From Hydractinia symbiolongicarpus (lineage: Eukaryota; Cnidaria; Hydrozoa; Anthoathecata; Hydractiniidae), in the NCBI RefSeq assembly GCF_029227915.1, contig NC_079884.1, forward strand, positions 11,038,001 to 11,098,000: a DNA stretch of 60,000 nt, read 5' to 3'. Position numbers and translations under genes: made by a program. Of this stretch, positions 44,793 to 55,313 are shown one piece after another (position 1 is the first letter of the stretch; each line of letters starts with the position of its first letter). The notes below the pieces were generated by a model. The model was not told the origin of the DNA. It ran no database searches and saw only the letters and a program-made list of their open reading frames with translations.

Positions 44793-45943
44793 AGTACAAG
44801 TCTAACAGGGAGAATGGGAACTTGTTGTTACAAATTTGGAGCATCAGGAACTGTACTCACACAGACTCCCATATATCTGTTGTCTTCCCCGAACTCACCA
44901 AGTATGCTATCAAGGTTCGAACAACTTACCTCGATGACCCTGTTAATGTGAATTGGAAAGGGCAGTCCTTGGACTACTGGAATATCCAGGTTAATTTCGC
45001 TACCCATTGCGAAACGACGGCATTGAGCATCTGTACCAAGCACATGACGGACTCCGTGCCACTTATTATTACCATATGCGTCGCATCCTAGCAAGAATGA
45101 AGGTCCCAATGTCGTATGATGATGGATTTTCTCAGTATAAAAACCCATATAGTAGCTCAGCCTATGCCTAAATATTTCGCGAATACGGTGCAGACCCTAA
45201 TAACCTGCACAAGTTTAAGGCAGTTATGTCGTCACTCACCAACGGGAGATGGTGGCCGCAAGTCGATGGCGATTGGGCACAACCTATCATGCCTACAAGT
45301 CAGGGTTTGACATCTGAAAGGTGAGAGTATTCGCGTCTATGTGGTCCTATTGCTAGGGTCCCAGGCAGGTGTCAAGGCATCCTAAGTCGGGTCCGGTGCG
45401 GACAACTACACAGCAAGGCAAATTCTGGTACAGAAATTTAAGGCTATGGTAGAACGTCAGGAAAATGTAAGTCGGGATATTATCGAATTTCAGAAGGTGT
45501 TGCAATATGCCAGGACTCTGGTGAACTTTGCCGTCATGCACGGTGTGTACATGCTGCCTTCCGATATGAACTTGCGCATAGGCAAAATTGTTTGGTAAAA
45601 CAACAACATCCTCATAGCGCCCAGCAACGCCATCATCGGCATAAGGCTTGACCTTAAAAATAAGCCTATTGTAAGGCATTCAGAGAGGGCTATCAAACCA
45701 CCTCCTAGGCATACCATCAGACATGTGGCAGATATCAAACTACCACCCAAACATGCAGAGCATACAACACCTATTACACCTCCTATACATACTCCTGATA
45801 TACAGGCCATATCATATATACCCCTAAAACATACCATACCACCTCCCATAGAACCCCCACAAGGTCAACACGAGGATACCAAGGCGACATTAATCACGAC
45901 AGGAGTAGGCCTAATAATCGCTTACACCTGGCCTAGAAAATAG
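44762..45943 (+). pseudogene. Conserved MN..QYNP virion-type gene (element B), broken
   Basis: Counterpart of the element A gene at 37440-40286. It starts MNIYQYNPEAKY, then VNWKGQSLDYWNIQVNFA. After several stops and frame changes (from 45091) it resumes near 45440-45590 with MVERQENVSRDIIEFQ and VYMLPSDMNLRIGK, then a Pro/His-rich tail with PPIHTPDIQAI, and ends in a hydrophobic segment (LITTGVGLIIAYTW) at 45943. The continuous VYM...DMNLRIGK shows where the hAT-like element split the element A copy. Confidence 0.6.
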
Positions 45944-45944
45944 G

Positions 45945-46770
45945 TCTAATTCCTGATATATAGCACGAAAAAGCCGGCAGCGGCTGCAATAGCCATATAC
46001 AGATGCTTAGCTGCATATTTCATGATAGTTGACGCTACCCTAAGAAAGAAGGAGACTACCGTACCGATAATCCCGGGTAATGCAGCGCCTACATTGTCTG
46101 CTAGGTATTTGAGAAAATTTTCGAAAACCCTTATTCACCACCCCGCGGCGCTTCCCCCTGCAGCACTTGCCGCTGCACCCCCTCCTCCTGTGACTGCAAG
46201 TACAATGGTGGAAACCAATAGACCGATAGCAGAAACTATTCTAGCTATAGTCAGACCCTGTTCCTTCAACAATATCTTCAATTTTTCAAGTAGGGTCTTA
46301 TCATCCCCACTGATTTTCATCAACGTTTCTTTGATAGCCATCATCTGGGGGTATGTTTTATCAGATAGTATACCGTGCGTTTCAATCTCAAAATGTCTTC
46401 TTTCGTTAAGGTTTTTAAGCTTGTCCTACAGACTTTTTATATCATTATCATGATTCTCCTGCCCCCAGTCCTCTGCTTCTTGAGATCTTCCACCCTTGTA
46501 ATCTCACTATTGTATAAGGATATACTGGCCTTATGTAGCTCCAGCGCAACCCTTATCGCTTGAATTCTTTTGTCAAGACCTTTTCTTTCATCTTTCATCA
46601 TCAAAGCCATCTCAGATCGGACCCACCCGGCAAACGATTCGGAATGAAGTCTTCCGTCTCATCTATATTTGTTTCAATTTTATCCACATGTTTTATATAC
46701 TCATCGGGACCATCGGACTTACCTAGCGATTCCATCTGGATATACTCTGCCTCATCCTCCATACGATCCA
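45945..46770 (-). pseudogene. Coiled-coil/membrane protein (element B), broken
   Basis: Counterpart of the 36844 gene. It reads ETNIDETEDFIPNRL and a helical region at the N-terminus, then LLEKLKILLKEQGLTIARIV, a hydrophobic segment and a GGGGAAASAAGG linker. After a frame change near 46135 it continues with VASTIMKYAAKHLYMAIAAA and FVLYIRN before the stop at 45945. Several frame changes lie around 46.4-46.6 kb. Confidence 0.55.
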
Positions 46771-46793
46771 TGAGATCATGAGCCCTTGCTTAA

Positions 46794-47228
46794 CTACCTT
46801 TGTTGGGCGTGGTGATAAACTTTTTAAAACCCAAGTCACGTATTTCATACGCACCCAAATTACTTATAATGGCCCCGGAGCTTCGTAAACCACCAGTATT
46901 CTTATATATTTCTCTAGTAATATCCCCACTCCTATAGAAAAGGCGTTTTCCCTCTAAATGAAACCTATCATAGGGGATCACATGGACAAGCCTCACCCTC
47001 GAATCCTTCCTAATTTTATTATATAATTCGTCGACCTTCTGAATTGCCAACTGCCTGGCCGTATCAGTACCCGTGGCTGTTGTATGTCGTTGATTGCCCC
47101 GGTGTTGATGGAAGTTGCTGCGTCCCAGGAAGTTGCGTCGATTGCCGGGTATCCTCTTTGTCACCATTATCGTCCTCATCATGCTTACCTATATCCTCCT
47201 CAGGCGTGAATACTGGATTATCAGCCAT
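46794..47228 (-). pseudogene. 274 aa-type protein (element B), shortened and frameshifted
   Basis: ATG 47228 begins MADNPVFTPEEDIGKH. After a frame change near 47090 it reads AIQKVDELYNKIRKDSRVRL, YDRFHLEGKRLFYRSGD and NLGAYEIRDLGFKKF before a stop near 46794. The core corresponds to KYLYDKIKY, YYNGKNVLLLTD and REIGF of the element A protein at 36008. Its 5' end abuts the truncated capsid gene. Confidence 0.5.
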
Positions 47229-47239
47229 TTTATTACAAC

Positions 47240-48345
47240 ATTTTCCCCCATATAATAATTCCAGGTAGTCTCAAGCTCTTCTTTGACCTGACGCTGACAG
47301 GGACCAATACAAAACGTACCATTGTCAGTAACATTGGCAAAAGCCTAGTACGAAATCTATGCATAACGCCTAATGGTAAAGAGGTCCAGAATATATCGGA
47401 TTATAATATTCTGGCAGTGTACTGAGATCTCTGGCTGCCCAAATTTGACCGTGACAACCGGCTCACTATCGAGGGTATCAACTTCAATAATGGGACCATT
47501 AGAACCCTGCAAGTCAAACCCAGTAATCACGTCGGGACGGATAAAGAAAAGGCGATTGTCGCGGCGTATGGCAACACGTTTTCAATCTCCCTTGGTAAGA
47601 TATTTGAATTAACCCGTGATTTACCCTTTTATCCGGCGGGCCTATATGACCGATTGCAGTTTGTCCTACATTTTGCATCATATGGTGACGTCATTAAGGA
47701 TGCAGGGACGGCGGTCTTGGGAAGCACGGCAGCCAAGGTGGCGGATGCAGCCTATTAGATCACCAATATCAAGCTAGAATTTGACAAACTGAGTCATGAA
47801 GGTCTGGTAAGCGCTGTGATGTCACGGTATGCAAGATTGGCAATGTCATATGAACGGATACTCCGTAGCAAAGTATTCATGATTTGCAAATTGATACCCC
47901 GGCCAAGTCCATGAAAGGTGTCCTGCTACTCTTTATAGACCCTACAAAAGTAAAGCTTTAAGTTGGCGTTAACGAGGTTTTCTATAATCCCAAGATTGAG
48001 AAGATCAGCGTGACGGTGGAAGGGGAGCCTAATGAGTTGTAGTCCCACGCCATGCTCCCAAAGGATCACCTTGAGCAGATTGTCAACATCTTTGGTAGTC
48101 ACGATTGGAACGTCACGATTGGGCAGTTCTTTAACGCAAGGTATGCCCTATTTGTGGACTTTCGAATATCTCCCGATAATATTTTGCATCATAGCGGTAG
48201 GCCTTTGTTACGCTTGAATGATGGCAACCTTGCATAGTACCAAAAAAGCCGACAAAACAGGGGACTTTAGATGTTACGTGTATCTCCTGCAAGATGCGCA
48301 AATGAAAATGGATGGTCGGCTGGATCGTGGGGAGTACTGAAATAA
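47240..48345 (+). pseudogene. Major capsid protein (element B), 5' truncated and broken
   Basis: Counterpart of the element A capsid gene, lacking about the first 55 codons: readable homology starts at IIPGSLKLFFDLTL. It continues RTIVSNIGKSLVR, DLWLPKFDRDN, DLPFYPAGLYDRLQF, IKLEFDKLSHEG, PAKSMKGVLLLF, RYALFVDF and CYVYLLQDAQ, ending at a TGA near 48340. Stops at 47425 and 47757, and frame changes near 47.91, 48.05 and 48.22 kb, disable it. The truncation point coincides with the edge of the inverted block. Confidence 0.65.
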
Positions 48346-48351
48346 AGAGAA

Positions 48352-48715
48352 TGGCAACCATAGCCGTGATAGTGCCCGAGGCGGCCATAAATGCCCTTGC
48401 ATTCAGCGGTACAAATTATAGCAAACTCTTGCTAACCGTGCGCTACAAAAGCTTAACAAAGCTCAGGCGGGGTGGATACGGAAACGCCAAGCTAAACTCG
48501 ATTGGTTTGCGAATGAACGAGAGAGGCAAATAAAAGCAGGTAAGAGCCTTCGCGAATCGGACAATGGCATGTACCAGTTCTATGTCGCCTCGGATAAAAA
48601 AGCCCCGCAATTGAAGGATTTTTATGTACCCTCGAAGCAGCAACAGGACGGAGAATTGTCCTTCGTTGTTGGCTCATTGTCCCAGCTAGGTTTCATAGCT
48701 TACAAATTTTTGTAA
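48352..48715 (+). pseudogene. Unrecognised gene downstream of the element B capsid gene
   Basis: ATG 48352 reads MATIAVIVPEAAINALAFSG. A frame change near 48425 leads to a good helical segment (LQKLNKAQAGWIRKRQ, DWFANERERQIKAG), then YQFYVASDKKAPQLKDFYVP and a C-terminus ending FIAYKFL before TAA. No homologue was seen in element A. Function unknown. Confidence 0.4.
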
Positions 48716-48829
48716 CAACGTGCGTTTTTAACATGTATAAATAACAGATATGTCAAAAGTATCACATATCGTTATCGAGAAGGAAGCAGAAAAGCTAAGC
48801 AATATCTACCATACGCCGGAACATCTTTG

Positions 48830-50350
48830 AGTCGGTCGAAAGGCCGTCAAATTGCAGCCGGACGGTACGTGCTTGCTTAGCTTTTTAGTCTTGGTTTGTT
48901 CGGGTATTGGGAGCGTGACATGTTTAGAAGGTGGTATAGCCTGTATATCTGAGGTATGTATAGAAGGCATAGGATGCATGTCATGCTTTTTGGGTCTTGT
49001 GTTGGCTGCCCCGCCATAGAGTTCCATCACCATGCGTTTGAAGGCCTCATAGGTCCCTTTGTCCCCTTCCTTAATAGGTTTGTGGACAACATCAACTAGC
49101 TATTTGTATCTTGGTCTTAACAATCGGGTGATTTTTCAACATCTCCTGTTTCTCAAAAATGTCCATGGCCTCTGGCGTTGGTAGTATGGTTACGAGCCTG
49201 ACTGGCTTTCGTTTTCTGGCCCTTCTGGGTGGCCTCTGTGGTATGTCCTCTAATAGGGCAGCCAATTCGGCTTTGCGCGGCCTGTCCCCTGCATCTTCTA
49301 CCGGTACCAGCAGACTCTCAAAATCCGCATAAATGGCAAAGGGTACCTTGAATTGCTGTTATCCATCCCTATAGTATAACCATTTTTTAGCCTCATTTGG
49401 CATCGTAATTTTAACTGCCTTATGATCGATACAATCAATACGTGTAATGTTTGTCCTTTGATTCAACCGTTGGAAAGCCCTGTAGACAGTTCAGGCAAAA
49501 ATGCATTGCATTCCTATTATTTGAGATCTCCTTGCCCAGGAGTCTCGATAGACTTTTGACGGCTGTGTAGTGGGTCTTTTTGTCATCTGTTATAAGCAAT
49601 AGGGTCACCACCTTGGTACGTCCATTGTGCGTTGACCTACGTAAAATATTGATCTTCTTTCCATCTATATATAGGACATTCACAGCAGGGCTTATTCGCC
49701 TCGAATTTGCATATAGATTTGATACTTGTTGGAAACTCTATACCCTCCCAGTTATAAAGGTCCACGTCGGGTCTCATATGGGATATTCGATTCGGGTTCT
49801 TCCTGATTTCCTCATAATATAAGGATGCTATAATGGCCCATTTGAAACATTCCCCTTCTCCATTCACTGGGTTAATGAGGGCCATTTTGGAGGCCACCCT
49901 TTTGGCAGTTCTATATACGACGAGCCCTTTATCAGACGTAACTTGTGAAAGTCTACGCCAAGGTGTAGTATTTGAGATATTGTAAAACCGCTACGTCATC
50001 CCATCCCTTATAACGGAACGATTTTTCGACAGTTCCTGTTTCTCAAATACATCCATCTCGGATGGGGGCAGTACCCAGTTATTCCACTTCCTGATTTTAC
50101 CCCCAATAGTTGGATAAACCTTCGCCATCTCCTGCCTCTTGAAGATATCCATATCCACCGGTACTATAGGCTTAACCGGTTGCTTGGGTGGCCTCCAAGC
50201 ATACTTAGGTACATCCTTCGATATTGGTTTAACCGGAACACTTTTAGGTGGTCTCAGGGCGTATTGTGGTACATTCTCCATCTTCAATAAGGCAACCAAC
50301 CTTGCGTGACCTATAATACCCCGCAAGTCCACGATCTTTTGCAATATCAC
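48830..50350 (-). pseudogene. Polinton-type DNA polymerase B, N-terminal part only
   Basis: The replicative protein-primed-type polymerase. Readable parts from 50350 leftwards: a Pro-rich leader (VPQYALRPPKSVPVKP, WRPPKQPVKPIVP), MDIFKRQEMAKVYPTI and MDVFEKQELSKN repeats, INPVNGEGECFKWAIIASLY, RPDVDLYNWEGIEFPTSI, a CCECP cluster, HYTAVKSLSRLLGKEI, a zinc-finger-like HFCLNCLQGF, then VPFAIYADFESLL, the Exo I (DxE) proofreading motif, near 49318-49350. A third MDIFEKQEMLKN repeat and a His/Pro-rich tail follow. Stops and frameshifts are frequent, and the polymerase palm motifs are absent, so the gene is also truncated. Confidence 0.65.
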
Positions 50351-50598
50351 ATTATTGTTTCACGGTATGTGTGTTCATTCTTTATTGTATATAATTTTTA
50401 CTTTACCGGGGATTTCATTCTGCTCGACTAACACAGTTGTTACTTATAATGGCCCCGGAGCTTCGTAAACGAGCTTCGTAAAGTCCACGATCTTTTGCAA
50501 TATCACATTATTGTTTCACGGTATGTGTGTTCATTCTTTATTGTATAAAATTTTTACTTTCCCGGGGATTTCATTCTGCTCGACTAACACAGTTGTTA
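50325..50598. repeat. 118 bp tandem duplication with copied filler
   Basis: 50325-50442 and 50481-50598 are near-identical copies (agtccacgatcttttgcaat ... cacagttgtta) covering the start of the polymerase gene and its upstream region. The 38 bp between them include a 30 bp exact copy of 46861-46890 plus a repeated gagcttcgtaaa. Confidence 0.9.
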
Positions 50599-50640
50599 TT
50601 TCCCCCAGGAAATTTCCCCTAATATATGTGTTGATATTTA

Positions 50641-52796
50641 GGGAATTGTGATAGAATAATTTTGGAGTCTTTTATTCTACAGATGATGACGTCATCACTT
50701 ACTAGTGAATACTACGGACTAGGTAGGGATAAGCGGTGACTATTAGGGAGTTTACAGCACTAGGTGGGGTATGGTGATGGCATGGTAGGGATTTGCTGTG
50801 ACGTCTTGTGGGCTTCTTGGGGCTGATCGAGGGACTGTGCCGGAAGGAACATTTCTCTATCTCTCCGATAATAAAAACAATTTCGATAAATAAGTAGATA
50901 CACTTTCCATATCGTTTTTGCACACATTAAATCCATTTCACTGGATTTGAGTTTGCCAAGAAACTCAAATGATACCTAGACTTAAGTTACTTTTTTACAT
51001 GGAAAAAAACCTACATGTTGTTAAAATATTTTCTTAGCGGAATTTTGATTGTGAAATATTTTACAAAACATTTGGAGAATGAGAACTTCTAAAAGCTTAA
51101 ACCTGTGACAATCTGAGAGCAATCAAAATACTTTACACCACATAATACATTACATAACAGCCTCAAACTGGAATAAGTGTGGCAAATGCATGTTGTTAAG
51201 TCTTAATTTGCAATGTCTCAAAAGCATACTTTTATTCACAAAAATTGATGTTGCAGCAATCAAATTTTTGTCTGCAAAATATTATGGCTATAAAATCAAA
51301 CCAATGGGAGGCATTTATTGTATTTTTTGCTAAAATGGCTGCTTTTTTGCAGCTGTGCTAGACCACCTTACGCATAATTTTTTAGGCACTAGAATTTTAA
51401 ATCAAAAAATAAAACTTTTTCACAAGAATATAATTGCCAGGCAAAAAATAGTTTTGTAAACAAGATGCCAGCTTGTAAGAATTTTTGACCCAGGAAATAA
51501 TTTTTTACATGAAAAATACATATAAATATTCACAACTGATGATCGCATACCACGAAACTTGAAGTTTTGTAAATATTTTATCCATGTATATATATTTTTA
51601 AATATATCTAATCCGCTTTGCAAACACACGTATATATACTATAAATATACTACAAATACAATACTTGGGGACTCCTTATTAATGCATTTATGGGAACTGA
51701 AAAACAAAAGAGAACTGCTATTTTCTAAACATGTGAGTATTATGTAATAAAAGATAATTTATATATTATATATACATATTTTCACTAGAACTATCAAAAT
51801 TCTACGGCAACAGGTTGTTCCATCCCGTATGCAAATGTTCTAAAAAATTAATAATGTAATGAAACACACACAAAAAAGGTAAGAATTGATTACTTTTTAA
51901 ATAATTTAATATAAACAATTGTATAATTTTTTTCTCAAAAAAATATCACAAGCAAACTCCTTGCCTTTTACATCTAGTTATACAACATATAAAAGTTATT
52001 CTATGAACTTTCTTTAGCCATTCATGGTGGTCCTGTTCTGCCCGGATAATAAACTCTGCCCTTATTAAGTACGGCAGCTTGCCCCAGTTAAGAACAGGGC
52101 TAAAAAAACATAATCAGGGCAACATAATCAGGCCGGCTTATAACTCAAAAAATATTATTTGGCCCTTATAAAAGGAACATAATCAGGGCAGGTCAGTTTA
52201 TATACGACAGTCTAATATTATTTCTCACTTATTATAAAACGCACATAATCGGGGAAGGCCGGCTTATGTATGACAGTCAAATATTGTTCGAGACTTATAG
52301 AACAAATATCGGGGCCGACCACTTTTACATCATTTGTCATCACTTCTGACAAGCAAATAGCCCTGGTGGCAAAGTTGTTGTTGTTCTCAAATGAAACGAA
52401 ATTTCGTGGCAAATATTAAATTTTGGAATTTGCAAGTTTAATAACTTTTCACCAAACTTAATTCCCGCAGAAATTGCTTGTTACCTATTCATTAAGGAGA
52501 CCAGTCCTAAATTCGTTAGACCGGTTTATCCATTTAAATCAAAAATTAATTTTTATCACGTTGCAAGATTTGTTAAAGAAACATTTGTTTTTTTTTTAAT
52601 AATTCCTGTTCCGCCTTTTTTTAATTTTAGCTGGGTTGTTTACTTACTAGTTATTTCGTTTTGCAAGTGTTTCTGTTTCTTGTTGCTTTTTTAAAAAAAT
52701 CTTGATGTTACTTACAGTATCTGCTTTAAGGGAAGAAACCTTTCGCGAATCAAAATAATTTCAAAATCGAAGGAAAAAAGTTTGCGATACGCATAG
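50641..52796. other. Flank of element B, no gene recognised
   Basis: AT content rises back to host level after about 50.9 kb. No terminal inverted repeat of element B was recognised. Around 52095-52320 lie about three degenerate 60-75 bp tandem units sharing acataatc-ggg and acagtc-aatatt words. Confidence 0.5.
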
Positions 52797-53455
52797 TTAA
52801 TTGCTATGGTTCTGAAGCAACAACACGAAAGCAAACAACAACAATGACAGATAATGTTAGAAGTATATTTCTCTTGTTTCATGTCATAACTACACTTGAG
52901 TTTGGGGAAAGGGGGGGGGATGTCAGGTTTGGTATCAGGGGGGCCCAAACCAGATGCGTGTGTTTCCATCCTTACCCTTAGTAAGACGTATCTCGTGGAA
53001 ACGTCTGCGTATCTCGTGGAAACGCTAACTCAGCAACTCGCTTGGAAATTGCCTATATCTGAGCGACTCACTTGGAAATCGCCTACACCTCAGCAACTCG
53101 CTTGGAAATTGCCTACCTCTCCGCGACTCACTTGGAAATCGCCCACACCCCAGCAACTCGCTTGGAAATTGCCTACATCTGAGCGACTCACTTGGAAATC
53201 GCCTACACCTCAGCAACTCGCTTGGAAATTGCCTACCTCTCCGCGACTCACTTGGAAATCGCCTACACCTCAGCAACTCGCTTGGAAATTGCCTACATCT
53301 CCGCGACTCACTTGGAAATCGCCTACACCTCAGCAACTCGCTTGGAAATTGCCTACTACCTGCTATGGCGTATCTCGTGGAAACGCACCTCATTTGTTAG
53401 GGAAACAAACGCATCTTCATCCCATTTGGCTGACGAAGGAAGCCCGACATCCCCA
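52797..53455. repeat. 659 bp module M, copy 1, with 60 bp minisatellite
   Basis: From ttaattgctatggttctg to gacatcccca. It contains five full 60 bp units from 53031 to 53330 plus a partial one. Each unit is two related 30 bp halves (cagcaactcgcttggaaatt..., gcgactcacttggaaatcg...), flanked by tctcgtggaaacg repeats. Near-identical to copy 2 at 54217-54876. The long open frames across it are a by-product of the 60 bp period. Confidence 0.95.
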
Positions 53456-53598
53456 CCAGCGCGGGTCAACAGTGCTTCTACCTCTGGACAAAAAACTTGG
53501 CAATCGCAAGTAGCCAAATTTGGATCACCAAGAAAACCTTGAGGCAAGAGCACTGGTGTAAGCGAGCGCGCGTCTTTGATGCCAATTGATCCCTCCAT
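53389..53598 (-). CDS. Candidate first exon of an unrecognised gene
   Basis: ATG 53598 opens 70 codons (MEGSIGIKDARSLTPVLLPQ, LATCDCQVFCPEVEALL, SSAKWDEDAFVSLTNE), then a donor gtgcgt. The composition looks protein-like, with three cysteines and no low complexity. The last about 20 codons and the donor are duplicated at 54810-54876 without the start. The minisatellite would be intronic. No downstream exon was identified and no family recognised. Confidence 0.35.
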
Positions 53599-53870
53599 CT
53601 TGCGTTGTAGATCGTTGCGTGTTGTAGTTCGTAGTATCGTTGCGTGTTATAGTTCGTTGTAGAAGACCCTCTGGGGCTACATCAATTGGTATCGTATGCA
53701 CTCGTCATGTGTCGGATGATGGTCCGGTTATCGAGTTAACATAAGGGTTGTGGTTGATTGTAGAATTAGTTAATATGGTGACAGTTGTGGACATTGATGC
53801 CAATACATGAAGTGATTGATGTACATAAAAGAAAAAGAAAAAATATATAATAACAGGGTGGGTGGGTGGG

Positions 53871-54216
53871 CAAACCAAACTATTAGCAAAATGTGATGAT
53901 GGAAACTAGTTGACTTTAGCTGCTCCCAATTTATAGGTAGGCAAGGCAATCTTAGGGGCCTGGATCTACAACAGTATTGGTTAGTTACCTTGAGGGCCCC
54001 TAGTGTTCATGCCTTGTGACCACCCTTTTCACTAGTCTACCATTCTAGATTTAAAATAACATTGAGTTTCTAAAGTATATCCTTCAATGACGCTAGTAGC
54101 CATCTTTGTTGACACTTGCATACTGAATGCAATAAAAGCCAAGCCTCTCAACAAGGTATAAGTACTTACTTCAGGAACCGCAATTAACATGTGGTGAACT
54201 GTTGGTCCACCACCAT
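53871..54216. repeat. 346 bp module R, copy 1
   Basis: From caaaccaaactattag to ccaccaccat. Copy 2 is at 59155-59500 with one mismatch noticed. Its right edge abuts module M copy 2 exactly. Read on the minus strand, the edge gives GGGPTVHHMLIAVPE before a gtaagt donor, which may be an exon relic. No transposon family was recognised. Confidence 0.95.
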
Positions 54217-54876
54217 TTAATTGCTATGGTTCTGAAGCAACAACACGAAAGCAAACAACAACAATGACAGATAATGTTAGAAGTATATTTCTCTTGTTTC
54301 ATGTCATAACTACACTTGAGTTTGGGGAAAGGGGGGGGGGATGTCAGGTTTGGTATCAGGGGGGCCCAAACCAGATGCGTGTGTTTCCATCCTTACCCTT
54401 AGTAAGACGTATCTCGTGGAAACGTCTGCGTATCTCGTGGAAACGCTAACTCAGCAACTCGCTTGGAAATTGCCTATATCTGAGCGACTCACTTGGAAAT
54501 CGCCTACACCTCAGCAACTCGCTTGGAAATTGCCTACCTCTCCGCGACTCACTTGGAAATCGCCTACACCTCAGCAACTCGCTTGGAAATTGCCTACATC
54601 TGAGCGACTCACTTGGAAATCGCCTACACCTCAGCAACTCGCTTGGAAATTGCCTACCTCTCCGCGACTCACTTGGAAATCGCCTACACCTCAGCAACTC
54701 GCTTGGAAATTGCCTACATCTCCGCGACTCACTTGGAAATCGCCTACACCTCAGCAACTCGCTTGGAAATTGCCTACTACCTGCTATGGCGTATCTCGTG
54801 GAAACGCACCTCATTTGTTAGGGAAACAAACGCATCTTCATCCCATTTGGCTGACGAAGGAAGCCCGACATCCCCA
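54217..54876. repeat. 660 bp module M, copy 2
   Basis: Same as copy 1 with a few substitutions and one extra G in a G run. Minisatellite units run from 54452 to 54751 plus a partial unit. It starts at the last base of module R and ends at tcccca, after which the sequences differ. Confidence 0.95.
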
Positions 54877-55169
54877 ATTTACCCCAAACTGGATTTTTTA
54901 AAGGAGACAATTTTGCAATCCATCATGTTATAGCTAACTTTCAAAATCTGATAATACGCAACTTTAAATTGACAAATAATAACTACAATTGCTGTCAATA
55001 ATACAAAATCAATGAATAAGGATTGTACTTTAATTTAGAGTTATAGCAGTAATAGCACTATTAATTGTTAGTGGCAAGAATAAACTGAGGATAATTTGGC
55101 GGAATCGGGTGAGGATGCTAGGCTGAAGAGAAGATATTGTCTCAAGCTCACGTGCGTGTTCCCAATGAA

Positions 55170-55313
55170 TTCGCTCTTCTCCACTACATCCGGAGCTATT
55201 CTCCTAGTAGTGTTCGCTCTTCTCCACTACATCCGGAGCTCTTCTCCTAGTAGTGTTTTCTGGCTTAACTAATCTCTCAATCACATCCGGAGCTCCTCTC
55301 CTGTGATTCCATT
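55170..55313. repeat. 44-45 bp tandem repeat, about 2.5 units
   Basis: tcgctcttctccactacatc, then cggagct-ttctcctagtagt, repeated from 55170 and 55214, with a diverged partial unit around acatccggagctcctctcct. Confidence 0.85.

Larger units (their letters stand above)
42950..50640. mobile_element. Polinton/Maverick-like viral element B (degenerate, rearranged)
   Basis: Clearly less AT-rich than element A and the host flank. It carries counterparts of the element A membrane protein, short ORF, MN..QYNP gene, coiled-coil/membrane gene, 274 aa gene and capsid protein, plus an N-terminal piece of DNA polymerase B and three unrecognised genes. No integrase or ATPase was found. The block short ORF - QYNP gene - membrane gene - 274 aa-like gene is inverted relative to the capsid gene when compared with element A. 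All larger genes are broken. Ends are approximate. Confidence 0.75.

Noticed and set aside
52896-53513. Long open frame across the 60 bp minisatellite (and its copy at 54341-54901)
   Set aside because: It is open only because the repeat unit is a multiple of three; several overlapping frames on both strands are equally open, and no domain or signal is present.
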